From Bacteroidia bacterium (GTDB lineage: Bacteria; Bacteroidota; Bacteroidia; JADZBD01): 64,000 nt of DNA. The stretch lies in the NCBI GenBank assembly GCA_020852255.1, contig JADZBD010000024.1, positions 1-64,000 of the forward strand, given 5' to 3'. Position numbers and translations under genes: made by a program. Below, piece after piece: positions 53,897 through 63,039 of the stretch (positions within the stretch are counted from its first letter, which is position 1; the number at the start of each line of letters is the position of its first letter). Under the pieces are notes generated by a model. The model was not told the DNA's origin. It ran no database searches and saw nothing but the letters and a program-made list of their open reading frames with translations.

Positions 53897-54979
53897 CTAT
53901 TTTCCCACCTCTACTCCACCCTCCTTCAGCCGCTCCGCATTCTCTGCAAACTGAAGTGCGTCGATCATTTCCTGGATTTCTCCGCCCATAAAGGTAGGAA
54001 GATTGTAAACGGTCATGCCGATCCGGTGATCCGTTACCCTGCTCTGGGGATAATTATAGGTCCGGATCTTTGCCGAACGGTCGCCGGTACTGACCATCGT
54101 TTTACGTCGTTTAGACACTTCTTCCATTCGCTTATTGTATTCCCTTTCGTATAGTTTGGTCTTAAGCATTTGCAATGCACGTTCCCTGTTACCGTGCTGG
54201 GAGCGTTCGATCTGGCAAACCACTACAATTCCCGAAGGCTTGTGAGTTAGCTGAACCTTTGTTTCCACCTTGTTCACATTCTGGCCGCCCGCACCGCTGG
54301 ACCTTGCTGTTTGAAACTCGAGATCAGCCGGATTAATGTTCACCTCTACTTCTTCCGATTCAGGAAGTACTGCAACGGAGGCAGCCGAAGTATGTACCCT
54401 GCCCTGCGCTTCGGTCTCCGGCACGCGCTGCACCCGGTGCACTCCCGATTCAAATTTAAGGATGCCGTAAACTCCATCCCCCTTCACATTCATGATCACT
54501 TCTTTATATCCACCCTTTGTGCCTTCATTCTCATCCACTACCTCCACCTTCCATCCCCGCCGTTCGCAAAAACGCATATACATCCTCTTCAGATCGCCTG
54601 CAAAAATGCCGGCTTCATCACCACCCGTTCCGGCCCGGATCTCCAGTACCGCATTCATACTGTCTTCCGGATCCTTAGGAATGAGAAGGTTGCGAATATG
54701 CGATTCCAGCTGTAATTGCCTTTCCTCCAAAACAGGAATTTCCTGACGGGCAAGGTCCTTCAATTCATCGTCCTTCTCATTGGACAATACATCTTTGTTA
54801 AAACTGATATTTTCCAGAACGCTCCGGTAATCATCATATGCCTTTACCACCTCCGACAGATCCTTATACTCCTTATTAAGACGGGAGAACTGTTTCATAT
54901 CAGAAATAGTCTCAGGATCCGAGAGTTTCTGCTCCACTTCTTTCCAGCGGTGTTTTATGGCTGCGAGCTTTCCAAGCAT
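53897..54979 (-). CDS. prfA: Peptide chain release factor 1
   Basis: A 360-residue class I release factor. The GGQ motif (231-233, in [14 protein letters not shown]) triggers peptidyl-tRNA hydrolysis, and the recognition motif is PET (187-189), the RF1-type PxT that reads UAA and UAG, rather than the SPF of RF2. An exact promoter element lies 11 nt upstream. It is followed by pyrF. Confidence 0.97.
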   Translation of the reverse strand: MLGKLAAIKHRWKEVEQKLSDPETISDMKQFSRLNKEYKDLSEVVKAYDDYRSVLENISFNKDVLSNEKDDELKDLARQEIPVLEERQLQLESHIRNLLIPKDPEDSMNAVLEIRAGTGGDEAGIFAGDLKRMYMRFCERRGWKVEVVDENEGTKGGYKEVIMNVKGDGVYGILKFESGVHRVQRVPETEAQGRVHTSAASVAVLPESEEVEVNINPADLEFQTARSSGAGGQNVNKVETKVQLTHKPSGIVVVCQIERSQHGNRERALQMLKTKLYEREYNKRMEEVSKRRKTMVSTGDRSAKIRTYNYPQSRVTDHRIGMTVYNLPTFMGGEIQEMIDALQFAENAERLKEGGVEVGK

Positions 54980-54990
54980 ACACGAGTGAA

Positions 54991-54998
54991 CAAAGGTA
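54991..54998 (-). promoter_or_regulatory. -7 promoter element TACCTTTG, prfA
   Basis: Exact TAnnTTTG match on the minus strand, 11 nt before the prfA ATG. Confidence 0.55.
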
Positions 54999-55009
54999 GA
55001 ATTAATCCG

Positions 55010-55756
55010 CTAAAGCGTCTGATTCAGCAGCTTCCCGGAAGCCATCAGGTCATGCAGCATGGGCTCCTGAACGGCCTTCTGCATAAGGTGGATATGACCC
55101 ATGTGATGGCAATCGCTTCCCAGGAAGGAAATCAAACCTGCCCTGATCAGTTTTTCGCCAAGTACTTTTACCGCGGGTGAGTAGTACCCTGTGAGTGAAT
55201 TGATGTTCATCTGTAGCAACGCACCCTTTTCGCAAAGCTTCTCGTATTCTCCGAACTTGGTAATCCAGAACGGATAGCGTTCCGGATGCGCCAGCACCGG
55301 TTTATATCCTGCCATTTGCGCCTCAAAAATAAAATGATAGAGATTATCGGGAGGCTGCATGAAGGAGAGTTCGAAGAGCAGGTAGTTCTTGCCGAGTGTC
55401 AGCAGCTTTTCATTCCCCAGTTTTTTCTCCAGTTCATAATCCAGATAATATTCCGCGGCTGCCTCAATCACCAGTGGAATGCCGGCCTCGGAGGCAGCAG
55501 CCCTTAATTTATCCAGACCGCCCAGAATCTTTCCGGAGTCATTCCTGAAATGATCGGACATAACATGGGGTGTGGTAATAACCTTCCGGTAGCCAAAAGC
55601 CGACATGGCCTGCAAAAGCGCAAGAGCGTCTTCTATCGTTTGTGCGCCGTCATCCAGGCCGGGAATAAAATGAGAATGCAGGTCTGTTCCCAGCACCGAA
55701 AGATCCACAGGTGGTCTTTTACTTTTTCCGCCAAAAAGTGTTCCCAGAAAAGACAT
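55010..55756 (-). CDS. CpsB/YwqE-type PHP tyrosine-protein phosphatase
   Basis: A 248-residue metal-dependent phosphatase of the PHP family, which dephosphorylates the tyrosine kinases controlling capsule and exopolysaccharide export. Metal-ligand motifs: DLHSHFIPGLDDGAQ, TTPHVMSDHF, HPERYPFW and GSDCHHMGH. The ATG at 55756 is used; a longer frame runs through the epimerase end. A near-promoter TATTTTTA (55761-55768) sits 4 nt upstream. Located 13 nt below the WbpP-like epimerase, it marks the cluster as making an exported polysaccharide. The partner kinase is not in the window. Confidence 0.92.
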   Translation of the reverse strand: MSFLGTLFGGKSKRPPVDLSVLGTDLHSHFIPGLDDGAQTIEDALALLQAMSAFGYRKVITTPHVMSDHFRNDSGKILGGLDKLRAAASEAGIPLVIEAAAEYYLDYELEKKLGNEKLLTLGKNYLLFELSFMQPPDNLYHFIFEAQMAGYKPVLAHPERYPFWITKFGEYEKLCEKGALLQMNINSLTGYYSPAVKVLGEKLIRAGLISFLGSDCHHMGHIHLMQKAVQEPMLHDLMASGKLLNQTL

Positions 55757-55769
55757 GTTGTAAAAATAC

Positions 55770-56759
55770 TTATTTCCGCTGTGCTTTGAACCACTCAAAG
55801 GTTCGGCGTATTCCTTCCGCAAACCTCACTTCCGGCTTATAGCCAAGCATGCGATCCGCTTTGCTGATATCTGCCAGGGAGTCTCTTACATCTCCTGCAC
55901 GCGCAGGGCGGTGGATCGGTTGTGCGTTCACTGCCGCCAGTTCGCAAAGCGACCGGTATACTTCATTGATGGATATTCTCTCTCCCACCGCCACATTGAA
56001 TACCTGTCCGGCCGCTGAAGCATCCGCATGCAGCATCGCTTTCATATTTGCCTGAACGGCATTATCGATAAAAGTAAAATCACGCGTTTGTTCACCGTCA
56101 CCATTAATAAAAACGGGTTTGCCATCCAGCAGAGATTCGATAAAAACCGGAATCGCAGCCGCGTATTCGCCCTTCTTATTTTGCCTGGGTCCGTAAATAT
56201 TAAAATACCTCAGGCCAATGATCTCCATACCGTAGGTTCTGTGAAAAATATCGGCATAGTACTCATTCACCACTTTGGTAACCGCATAAGGCGACAGCGG
56301 CTTCCCAATTCTGTGTTCCACTTTGGGCAGCTCTTCATGGTCTCCGTAAACTGAAGACGAACTGGCGTATACAACACGTTTCACCCCCGCGTGACGGGCC
56401 GTAACCAGAACACTCAGGAAGCCGCTCGCGTTGGCATTGTGCGTAGCGGCCGGGTTTTCAATGGAGCGGGGAACGGATCCCAGGGCCGCCTCATGGAATA
56501 CATAATCTATTCCACGAAAAGCCCTCAGGCAATCATCCATATTGCAGATATCTCCTCTGATAAATTCAAACCGGGGGTTGGAAAGAAAAGGTTGAACATT
56601 TTCCAGGAACCCTGTGGACAGGTTGTCGAGTACCACCACGCGAAGTGCACCTTCGCGAAGGAGATTTTCCACAATACTGGAACCAATAAACCCTGCGCCT
56701 CCGGTAACAAGAAAAGAAGCCGCAGAAAGGTTCACCGGCAATGGATCAGCGGTTGCCAT
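55770..56759 (-). CDS. WbpP/TviC-type UDP-N-acetylhexosamine C4-epimerase
   Basis: A 329-residue extended SDR. NAD-binding GGAGFIGSSIVENLL, catalytic YAVTK with upstream SSSSVYGDHEELPK, and the group-typical LGSVPRSIENPAAT, IGKPLSPYAVTKVVNEYYADIF and FNIYGPRQN point to WbpP/TviC, which interconverts UDP-GlcNAc(A) and UDP-GalNAc(A), rather than to GalE. The ATG overlaps the rfbB stop by 14 bases, so the two are coupled. The exact substrate cannot be told from sequence. Confidence 0.88.
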   Translation of the reverse strand: MATADPLPVNLSAASFLVTGGAGFIGSSIVENLLREGALRVVVLDNLSTGFLENVQPFLSNPRFEFIRGDICNMDDCLRAFRGIDYVFHEAALGSVPRSIENPAATHNANASGFLSVLVTARHAGVKRVVYASSSSVYGDHEELPKVEHRIGKPLSPYAVTKVVNEYYADIFHRTYGMEIIGLRYFNIYGPRQNKKGEYAAAIPVFIESLLDGKPVFINGDGEQTRDFTFIDNAVQANMKAMLHADASAAGQVFNVAVGERISINEVYRSLCELAAVNAQPIHRPARAGDVRDSLADISKADRMLGYKPEVRFAEGIRRTFEWFKAQRK

Positions 56760-57813
56760 ACATTTCTTCGTAATACTTCTGATACGCCCCCGAGGTCACA
56801 TTCCTGAGCCAGATCTCGTTTCCGAGATACCAGTCTACCGTTTTATCCAGTCCCTGTTCAAACGTTACAGATGGTTTCCATCCCAGTTCTCTATTCAGCT
56901 TGGTGGCATCAATTGCATAGCGGCGGTCGTGTCCCGGGCGATCCTTTACATAGGTAATGAGCTGTGCGGAAGTACCTGCGGCTCTTCCGAGTTTCTTATC
57001 CATCAGGTCGCAGAGCAGGCGGATCAGATCAATATTCTGCCATTCGTTGAATCCTCCGATATTGTATGTCTCACCCTGTTTTCCTTTGTGAAAGATCAGA
57101 TCAATGGCGGCGGCATGATCCTCTACAAAGAGCCAGTCGCGCGTAAATTTTCCATCGCCGTAAACAGGCAGGGGTTTATTATTACGGATATTGTGAATGA
57201 AGAGCGGAATCAGTTTTTCAGGGAACTGGTGAGAGCCGTAATTATTTGAACAGTTACTGATCACCACCGGCATCTGATAAGTATTGGCATACGCCCTAAC
57301 AAAATGATCGGAAGACGCTTTGGAGGCGGAATAAGGTGATTGCGGATCATAAGGAGTACTTTCAAGAAACAGGCCGGAAGAACCGAGGGAGCCGTACACC
57401 TCATCCGTTGAAATATGATAAAACAGACGATCGCCGGGAGAGGCGTGGTCGCGGCTGCACTTCCAATGCTTTTTTGCCGCATTAAGAAGGGCAACGGTGC
57501 CCAGCACATTTGTGTTTACAAACTCGAGAGGATGTGTGATTGACCTGTCTACATGACTTTCTGCGGCGAGGTGGATCACGCCAGAAAAATCATGTTGCTG
57601 AAAGAGGCTCTCGAGCAGTGCCTGATCCGTGATGTCGCCCCTGATGAAAAGATAATTAGGACTCCCCTCTATATCCCGGAGATTCTCCAGGTTGCCGGCA
57701 TAGGTCAGTTTGTCGAGATTGACTACTCTCAATCCGGGATATCCTTTCACATATCTCCTCACCACATGTGAACCGATGAAACCGGCTCCACCGGTGACCA
57801 AAATGCTTTTCAT
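56746..57813 (-). CDS. rfbB: dTDP-glucose 4,6-dehydratase
   Basis: Converts dTDP-glucose to dTDP-4-keto-6-deoxyglucose, the gateway to rhamnose and other deoxysugars. The 355-residue SDR has GGAGFIGSHVVR, the STDEVYGSLG loop with the catalytic D-E pair, YSASKASSDHFVRAY, and NCSNNYGSHQFPEK, all diagnostic of RmlB. rmlA, rmlC and rmlD are not in the window. First gene of rfbB-epimerase-phosphatase. Confidence 0.95.
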   Translation of the reverse strand: MKSILVTGGAGFIGSHVVRRYVKGYPGLRVVNLDKLTYAGNLENLRDIEGSPNYLFIRGDITDQALLESLFQQHDFSGVIHLAAESHVDRSITHPLEFVNTNVLGTVALLNAAKKHWKCSRDHASPGDRLFYHISTDEVYGSLGSSGLFLESTPYDPQSPYSASKASSDHFVRAYANTYQMPVVISNCSNNYGSHQFPEKLIPLFIHNIRNNKPLPVYGDGKFTRDWLFVEDHAAAIDLIFHKGKQGETYNIGGFNEWQNIDLIRLLCDLMDKKLGRAAGTSAQLITYVKDRPGHDRRYAIDATKLNRELGWKPSVTFEQGLDKTVDWYLGNEIWLRNVTSGAYQKYYEEMYGNR

Positions 57814-57860
57814 TTCGATTAAGTTATGCTCCGAAACGACGGAGCCTGAATGGCAAGGTA

Positions 57861-57868
57861 CAAAGATA
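57861..57868 (-). promoter_or_regulatory. -7 promoter element TATCTTTG, rfbB operon
   Basis: Exact TAnnTTTG match on the minus strand, 47 nt before the rfbB ATG, inside the 142-bp gap to the divergent T9SS cargo. Confidence 0.5.
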
Positions 57869-57955
57869 CGAATATGAGGTAGTATTAATGCGGAATCAGG
57901 ATGCCCTTTCCATCATTTTTTGCAACCTTTAACACCATTCACGTATCCTAATGAA

Positions 57956-59665
57956 ATGAGGATCCTGTTATTATTGTTTCTTTCGGTCAGCGGGGTGCTT
58001 CATTCTCAGGCATGGGAATGGGCACTGAAGGGCGGTGGATATGGTGGAGACAAAGCCAATGATATTGCGTTGGATGAGAATGGCAATGTATACGTGGGAG
58101 GATTCTATAATTATCCTTCATCCTTCGGATCACTTCCCACCCCGGGCACGTTCGGAAAGGAAGGGTTTCTGATCAAGATAACCCCCAACGGAAACTGGGT
58201 GTGGCTGAACGCAGCCGACGGAGGCTGGGATGAGCGCGTGCTGGGTATTCATGTTGATACGGTCAACGGCTTTGTATATGCCACGGGTACATGCTGGTAC
58301 AGTACGAATTTTGGCAGCTGCTCGTGGCCCTTGAATACCTTAGGGAGTTCTGATGAAATTTTCATTGCAAAATTTGATTATAGCGGTAACTGTATCTGGC
58401 TGCAGGGCGCCGGCGGCGATTCAGATGACCATGGCTATGATCTGGTTACAGACAAGGCGGGCAATATCTACCTGACAGGCTTTATCTCAGATGAGTACTG
58501 GACCGGATTCCCCGCCTACTTCGGGAATCTGCAGGCATTTGTTCCGCCTGGAGATTCCACGGCCTTTGTTGCGAAAATGTCGCCGTCCGGAAATTTTTTA
58601 TGGGTAAAAACATTTGAAGCTATCGACGGGGAGCGCGATAACCGGATAGCCATTGATTCCGCTGCGAACATTTATATAACGGGCGGATTCTGGGGAACGA
58701 AAAACCTGGGTATGGGAAATGTGAGCTCCAACGGCGGAGTGGATATTTTCGTGACCAAGTTTGATTCCGCCGGAAACCAGCTGTGGGTAAGAACCACGGG
58801 AAGTTCCCTGAGTGACCGCGGGAATTCTATAACCGTTGATGAACATCAGTTGGTCTACATCACCGGTGAATTCAGGGATGAGGTCTGGTTCGGAACAGAT
58901 ACCATAAACAATCATGGCGGACCCGGCGGACGAGATATTTTTGTGGCCAAGATCACATCTTCCGGTAACTGGATCTGGGGAAAACGTGCCGGAAGTAACG
59001 GAGGCGGTGATCGCGGAAACCGGATTGTTGCTGATAAAAACGAGCATCTTTACATTACGGGGCAGACCAAAGGTACTTCCCACTTTGGCAATAATGTTAC
59101 CCTCTATTGCGATCCTGCCGACAGCATACAGATCTTTGTCGCCGGTATGGATACCAACGGGAAATGGCGCTGGGCCGTGGAAGCCGGCGGACCGCTGGAA
59201 GACCGTGGTAACTCTATTGCCGTTGACGATTCCTGCAATCTGTACATCACGGGATATTTTCAGCAAACCGCTTATTTTGACTCCCTCTCAATTACTGTTT
59301 CCGCCCGGAGGGATGTGTTCATCGCATCGCTTGACAGCAGTTGCCATTACTTTATGACCCCGCCGGTAGATCCGGAACCGCCACCCCCTTCCTGTGAGAT
59401 TGTTTTTCCCAACGTGCTGACTCCGAACGGTGATGGGAAAAATGACAAATTCTCTATTCCGGATTACTGTTACAAATCTGTCCATTATTCCGTTTATAAC
59501 CGGTGGGGAGAGCTGATCAGCACTTCCACCTCTCCCTCCCTGCTTTGGGACGGAATGAACAAAGGAAAAAAAGTAAGTGAAGGCACTTACTATTATGTGT
59601 GTGCAACCACAGATAATGCCGGTCAACAAGCCGTGATCCGTGGCTTTCTTCAGATCTTTCACTGA
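57956..59665 (+). CDS. SBBP-type beta-propeller protein, T9SS cargo (type B)
   Basis: A 569-residue secreted protein; the ATG at 57956 starts a signal peptide (RILLLLFLSVSGVLHSQ). The body has about eight repeats of the SBBP type (KANDIALDENGNVYVGGFY, HGYDLVTDKAGNIYLTGF, DRGNSITVDEHQLVYITGEF, DRGNSIAVDDSCNLYITGYF), predicted as a beta-propeller. A Pro-rich linker leads to a gliding-motility C-terminal domain (VFPNVLTPNGDGKNDKFSI, YNRWGELI, WDGMNKGKKVSEGTYYYV). It interrupts the polysaccharide cluster and is followed by the CotH kinase gene after 31 nt. Confidence 0.92.
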   Translation: MRILLLLFLSVSGVLHSQAWEWALKGGGYGGDKANDIALDENGNVYVGGFYNYPSSFGSLPTPGTFGKEGFLIKITPNGNWVWLNAADGGWDERVLGIHVDTVNGFVYATGTCWYSTNFGSCSWPLNTLGSSDEIFIAKFDYSGNCIWLQGAGGDSDDHGYDLVTDKAGNIYLTGFISDEYWTGFPAYFGNLQAFVPPGDSTAFVAKMSPSGNFLWVKTFEAIDGERDNRIAIDSAANIYITGGFWGTKNLGMGNVSSNGGVDIFVTKFDSAGNQLWVRTTGSSLSDRGNSITVDEHQLVYITGEFRDEVWFGTDTINNHGGPGGRDIFVAKITSSGNWIWGKRAGSNGGGDRGNRIVADKNEHLYITGQTKGTSHFGNNVTLYCDPADSIQIFVAGMDTNGKWRWAVEAGGPLEDRGNSIAVDDSCNLYITGYFQQTAYFDSLSITVSARRDVFIASLDSSCHYFMTPPVDPEPPPPSCEIVFPNVLTPNGDGKNDKFSIPDYCYKSVHYSVYNRWGELISTSTSPSLLWDGMNKGKKVSEGTYYYVCATTDNAGQQAVIRGFLQIFH

Positions 59666-59696
59666 TCTTGAACGATTTAGTATCTTTACAGATACG

Positions 59697-61751
59697 ATGC
59701 GAGCACTTCTTTTATTTCTATTTCCCGCAACGCTTTTTGCCCAGACCTTTAACGGAACAGGCGGACCGAGCTCCGACGATGGAAATAACAATGATTTTAT
59801 ACTCACGGTCACCGGGCTGAATCCGGCGATTCTGAACAACAGTTTCGGTTTGGTGGGAGCCTGCCTCACCATGACGCATACCTGGGATGCCGATATGGAC
59901 GTAAAACTTATTGCGCCTGACGGAACACAGATTCAGCTGTTCACCGGCGTAGGTGGCAGCGGGGATAATTTTACGAATACATGTTTCAGCCAAACGGCGT
60001 CCACTTCTATTGCCAGCGGCAATCCACCGTTTACCGGCACCTACAAACCGATGGGGAACCTGGGAGATGCGAATAACGGACAGAATGGAAACGGAAACTG
60101 GATTCTGCGCTGCGTGGATACCTACCAGCAGGACCTGGGTAACCTGATCAGCTGGTCCATCACCTTTGGAAACAACCCTCCCCTTCCGTTCAGCTTCTCG
60201 CACAGCAATCTTCCGATTGTTGTTATCAACACAAACAATCAAACCATTCCCAATGAGCCGAAAATCAGTGCATACATGGGAATTATTTATAATGGCCCGA
60301 ATCAAATCAATTCTATGAGTGACCCTCATAATCACTACGCGGGGGATATTGGCATTGAGCGGCGCGGAGCCTATTCGAATTCACTTCCCCAGAAGCCGTA
60401 TAATATTGAAACCAGAACTTCCACCGGACTTAACCTTGACACCGCTTTGCTGGGAATGCCTGCGGAACACGACTGGTGTTTGATTGCCAACTACAACGAT
60501 AAGGCCTTTGTCCGGAATACGCTTGCATATAAATGTTTCAGGGAAATGGGACACTACGCGCCAAGATCCGAATTTGTGGAAGTGGTTCTGAACGGTCAAT
60601 ATCAGGGAATCTATCTTCTCATGGAGAAGATCAAACGCGATAACAACCGGGTAGACATTGCCCGCCTGGATTCGTTTGAAAATACACTGCCGAATGTTTC
60701 AGGAGGATATATTCTGAAGAATGACTACTGGGATGCATCTAATTCCTGGTTATTAAATTATAATCCGATAGATCACCCCACCCTCCCCGTTCATCTCGTT
60801 TATTATTATCCCAAACCGGATGATATCACGGCCCAGCAAAAAACCTATATTCAGGGATTTATCAATCAGTATGAAAGTGTACTGTATGGCCCGAATTTCA
60901 ACCATCCGGTAAACGGATACAGCCAGTACCTGAGCATCAACTCCTGGATAGATTATTTTATTGTGAATGAACTGGCCCGTAATGTAGACGGTTTTAAAAA
61001 GAGCTGGTACATGCACAAGGATATGGACGGTGTTTCACCCTCGAAGCTCAAAGCCGGTCCGGTGTGGGATTTTGACTGGGCCTGGAAAAACATCTGGGAC
61101 TGCAACATTTTCCAGCAGACAAACGGATCCGGATGGTCACATCATATCAACGATTGCAATCCTGATGTGAATTCGAACGGCTGGTATATCCGGCTTCTCC
61201 AGGATACTCTTTTCAAGAATAAACTTAAGTGCCGCTGGACCAATCACCGTATGACCATGCTGGATACAAGCTACCTGTTCAGTTATATTGACAGTATTGC
61301 ATTGTATCTCGACAGCGCGCAGCAGAGGCATTATTCAAAGTGGGGGCATTTGGGACTCAACAGCGGTGCGCCGGAGATTGGTCCGATCCCAACCACCTTT
61401 CAGGGAGAAGTGGATGCCCTTAAAAACTGGATTCGTCTCCGCATAACCTGGCTGGACAATAATATGTTCGGCACGCTCTACGGATGTTCCCTGATCGGTA
61501 TTCCGGAAGAGGTTAGCGGAACGGGCTGGAGCATTTATCCGAACCCTGCATCCGGTATAATTTATATTTCTTCCGACACTGCAGAAGATTCCGGAGCATT
61601 CACTATCACAGATGTTTCAGGCAGAGAATGGATGCGAATCCAACCGGGCGGCGGGGAGCTCACTTTTGCCGTTTCTCTTTCACACCTTCCCTCAGGAATG
61701 TATTTCGTGAATTACGGAACGCGACCGGTAAAGCGCCTGGTAAAAATCTGA
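59697..61751 (+). CDS. CotH-type kinase with P domain, T9SS cargo (type A)
   Basis: A 684-residue secreted protein; the ATG at 59697 starts a signal peptide (LLLFLFPATLFAQ). Next is a proprotein-convertase P/Homo B domain (about 20-160: MTHTWDADMDVKLIAPDGT, GNWILRCVDTYQQDLG), then a CotH protein-kinase-like domain (about 175-590) with EFVEVVLNGQYQGIYLLMEK and the metal-binding AGPVWDFDWAWKN, and a C-terminal Por-type sorting domain (IYPNPASGIIYIS, LPSGMYFVNY). CotH phosphorylates spore-coat proteins in Bacillus; the substrate here is unknown. Stops immediately against the convergent dehydrogenase gene. Confidence 0.93.
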   Translation: MRALLLFLFPATLFAQTFNGTGGPSSDDGNNNDFILTVTGLNPAILNNSFGLVGACLTMTHTWDADMDVKLIAPDGTQIQLFTGVGGSGDNFTNTCFSQTASTSIASGNPPFTGTYKPMGNLGDANNGQNGNGNWILRCVDTYQQDLGNLISWSITFGNNPPLPFSFSHSNLPIVVINTNNQTIPNEPKISAYMGIIYNGPNQINSMSDPHNHYAGDIGIERRGAYSNSLPQKPYNIETRTSTGLNLDTALLGMPAEHDWCLIANYNDKAFVRNTLAYKCFREMGHYAPRSEFVEVVLNGQYQGIYLLMEKIKRDNNRVDIARLDSFENTLPNVSGGYILKNDYWDASNSWLLNYNPIDHPTLPVHLVYYYPKPDDITAQQKTYIQGFINQYESVLYGPNFNHPVNGYSQYLSINSWIDYFIVNELARNVDGFKKSWYMHKDMDGVSPSKLKAGPVWDFDWAWKNIWDCNIFQQTNGSGWSHHINDCNPDVNSNGWYIRLLQDTLFKNKLKCRWTNHRMTMLDTSYLFSYIDSIALYLDSAQQRHYSKWGHLGLNSGAPEIGPIPTTFQGEVDALKNWIRLRITWLDNNMFGTLYGCSLIGIPEEVSGTGWSIYPNPASGIIYISSDTAEDSGAFTITDVSGREWMRIQPGGGELTFAVSLSHLPSGMYFVNYGTRPVKRLVKI

Positions 61752-63038
61752 TCAGAGACTCCAGTAGGTCAGCTGCTTTATCCTCTTCCTGTACATCCCT
61801 TTAATATCCACCAGCACTCCTTTGGTTCCGAGCATTTTCTTAAAATAATTCTCGTTCAGGTTCCTGTACTCCCTGTGCCCCACTGCTACAATCACCCCGT
61901 CATATTTCTTCCCGGGCCTGTTAAGAGAAAATCCATATTCGTGCAGCAGCTCATCGCTGTCGGCGTGCGGATCCACTACATCCACTTTCATGCCGTACGA
62001 CTTCAGCTCCTTCACAATGTCAGCCACCTTGGAATTCCGGATATCGCTCACATCTTCCTTGAAAGTAGCCCCCATTATGAGAACTTTTGATTTAGACGGA
62101 TTCTTTCCGGCGGCAATAATACGTTTAGCCATATTTTTGGCCACATAAAAACCCATGCTGTCATTCACATATCTTCCGCTGTTGATCACACGGGCATGGT
62201 AGCCCAGCGCCTCTGCTTTATGGGTCAGATAATAAGGATCGACCCCAATACAATGGCCGCCCACCAGTCCGGGATAGAATTTCAGAAAATTCCATTTCGT
62301 GCCGGCCGCTTCGAGCACATCATACGTGTTGATACCCATGCGGCCGAAAATAATAGACAACTCATTCATCAGGGAAATATTCACATCGCGTTGCGTGTTC
62401 TCAATGATCTTGGCAGCCTCTGCTACTTTAATGGAACTTGCCTTATGCGTACCGGCCTGTACAATAATTTCATACACCTTTGAGATTTCCTCCAGGCTCT
62501 CGGCATCACATCCGCTGACTACCTTAGTAATCCGGGTTATGGTATGCTCTTTGTCACCGGGATTGATACGCTCCGGAGAATAGCCCACTTTAAAATCTTT
62601 CTTGAATCGCAGTCCTGATTCCTCCTCCAGCACCGGTATACAATCCTCTTCCGTACATCCCGGATAAACGGTGGACTCGAACACCACATAATCTCCCTTT
62701 TTCAGGCATTTGCCCACAGTAGCCGAAGCGCCCAGCAAAGGCTTCAGGTCCGGCAGGTTATGCTCATCAATAGGGGTGGGAACCGCCACAATAAAAAAGT
62801 TTGCTTTTTTAAGAACCTGTAACGACGATGTGAATTCAATATCACATCCCTCGAACTCCTTTCTGCTAAGCTCCTGGGAAGGATCCATTCCTTTCTGCAT
62901 CATCTTCACACGCTTCTCATTGATGTCGAAACCGATCACCTTTACCTTTTTAGCAAAAGCAAGTGCTATGGGAAGGCCGACATAACCCAGCCCCAGGACG
63001 GCAATCACTTTCTTTTTTCGTTTGATTTCGTTATACAT
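61752..63038 (-). CDS. UDP-N-acetylhexosamine 6-dehydrogenase (TviB/WbpA/WbpO type)
   Basis: A 428-residue nucleotide-sugar dehydrogenase that oxidises C6 of UDP-GlcNAc or UDP-GalNAc to a uronic acid. NAD site GLGYVGLPIALAFAKK; VAVPTPIDEHNLPDL; catalytic Cys in GLVGGHCIGVDPYYL; ATFKEDVSDIRNSK. The ATG at 63038 follows the upstream oxidoreductase stop by 1 nt (TGATATG). Partnered with a WbpB-like oxidoreductase, it fits the WbpA step of the di-acetamido-uronic acid route; with the WbpP-like epimerase it would fit WbpO. Sequence alone cannot decide. Confidence 0.92.
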   Translation of the reverse strand: MYNEIKRKKKVIAVLGLGYVGLPIALAFAKKVKVIGFDINEKRVKMMQKGMDPSQELSRKEFEGCDIEFTSSLQVLKKANFFIVAVPTPIDEHNLPDLKPLLGASATVGKCLKKGDYVVFESTVYPGCTEEDCIPVLEEESGLRFKKDFKVGYSPERINPGDKEHTITRITKVVSGCDAESLEEISKVYEIIVQAGTHKASSIKVAEAAKIIENTQRDVNISLMNELSIIFGRMGINTYDVLEAAGTKWNFLKFYPGLVGGHCIGVDPYYLTHKAEALGYHARVINSGRYVNDSMGFYVAKNMAKRIIAAGKNPSKSKVLIMGATFKEDVSDIRNSKVADIVKELKSYGMKVDVVDPHADSDELLHEYGFSLNRPGKKYDGVIVAVGHREYRNLNENYFKKMLGTKGVLVDIKGMYRKRIKQLTYWSL

Positions 63039-63039
63039 A

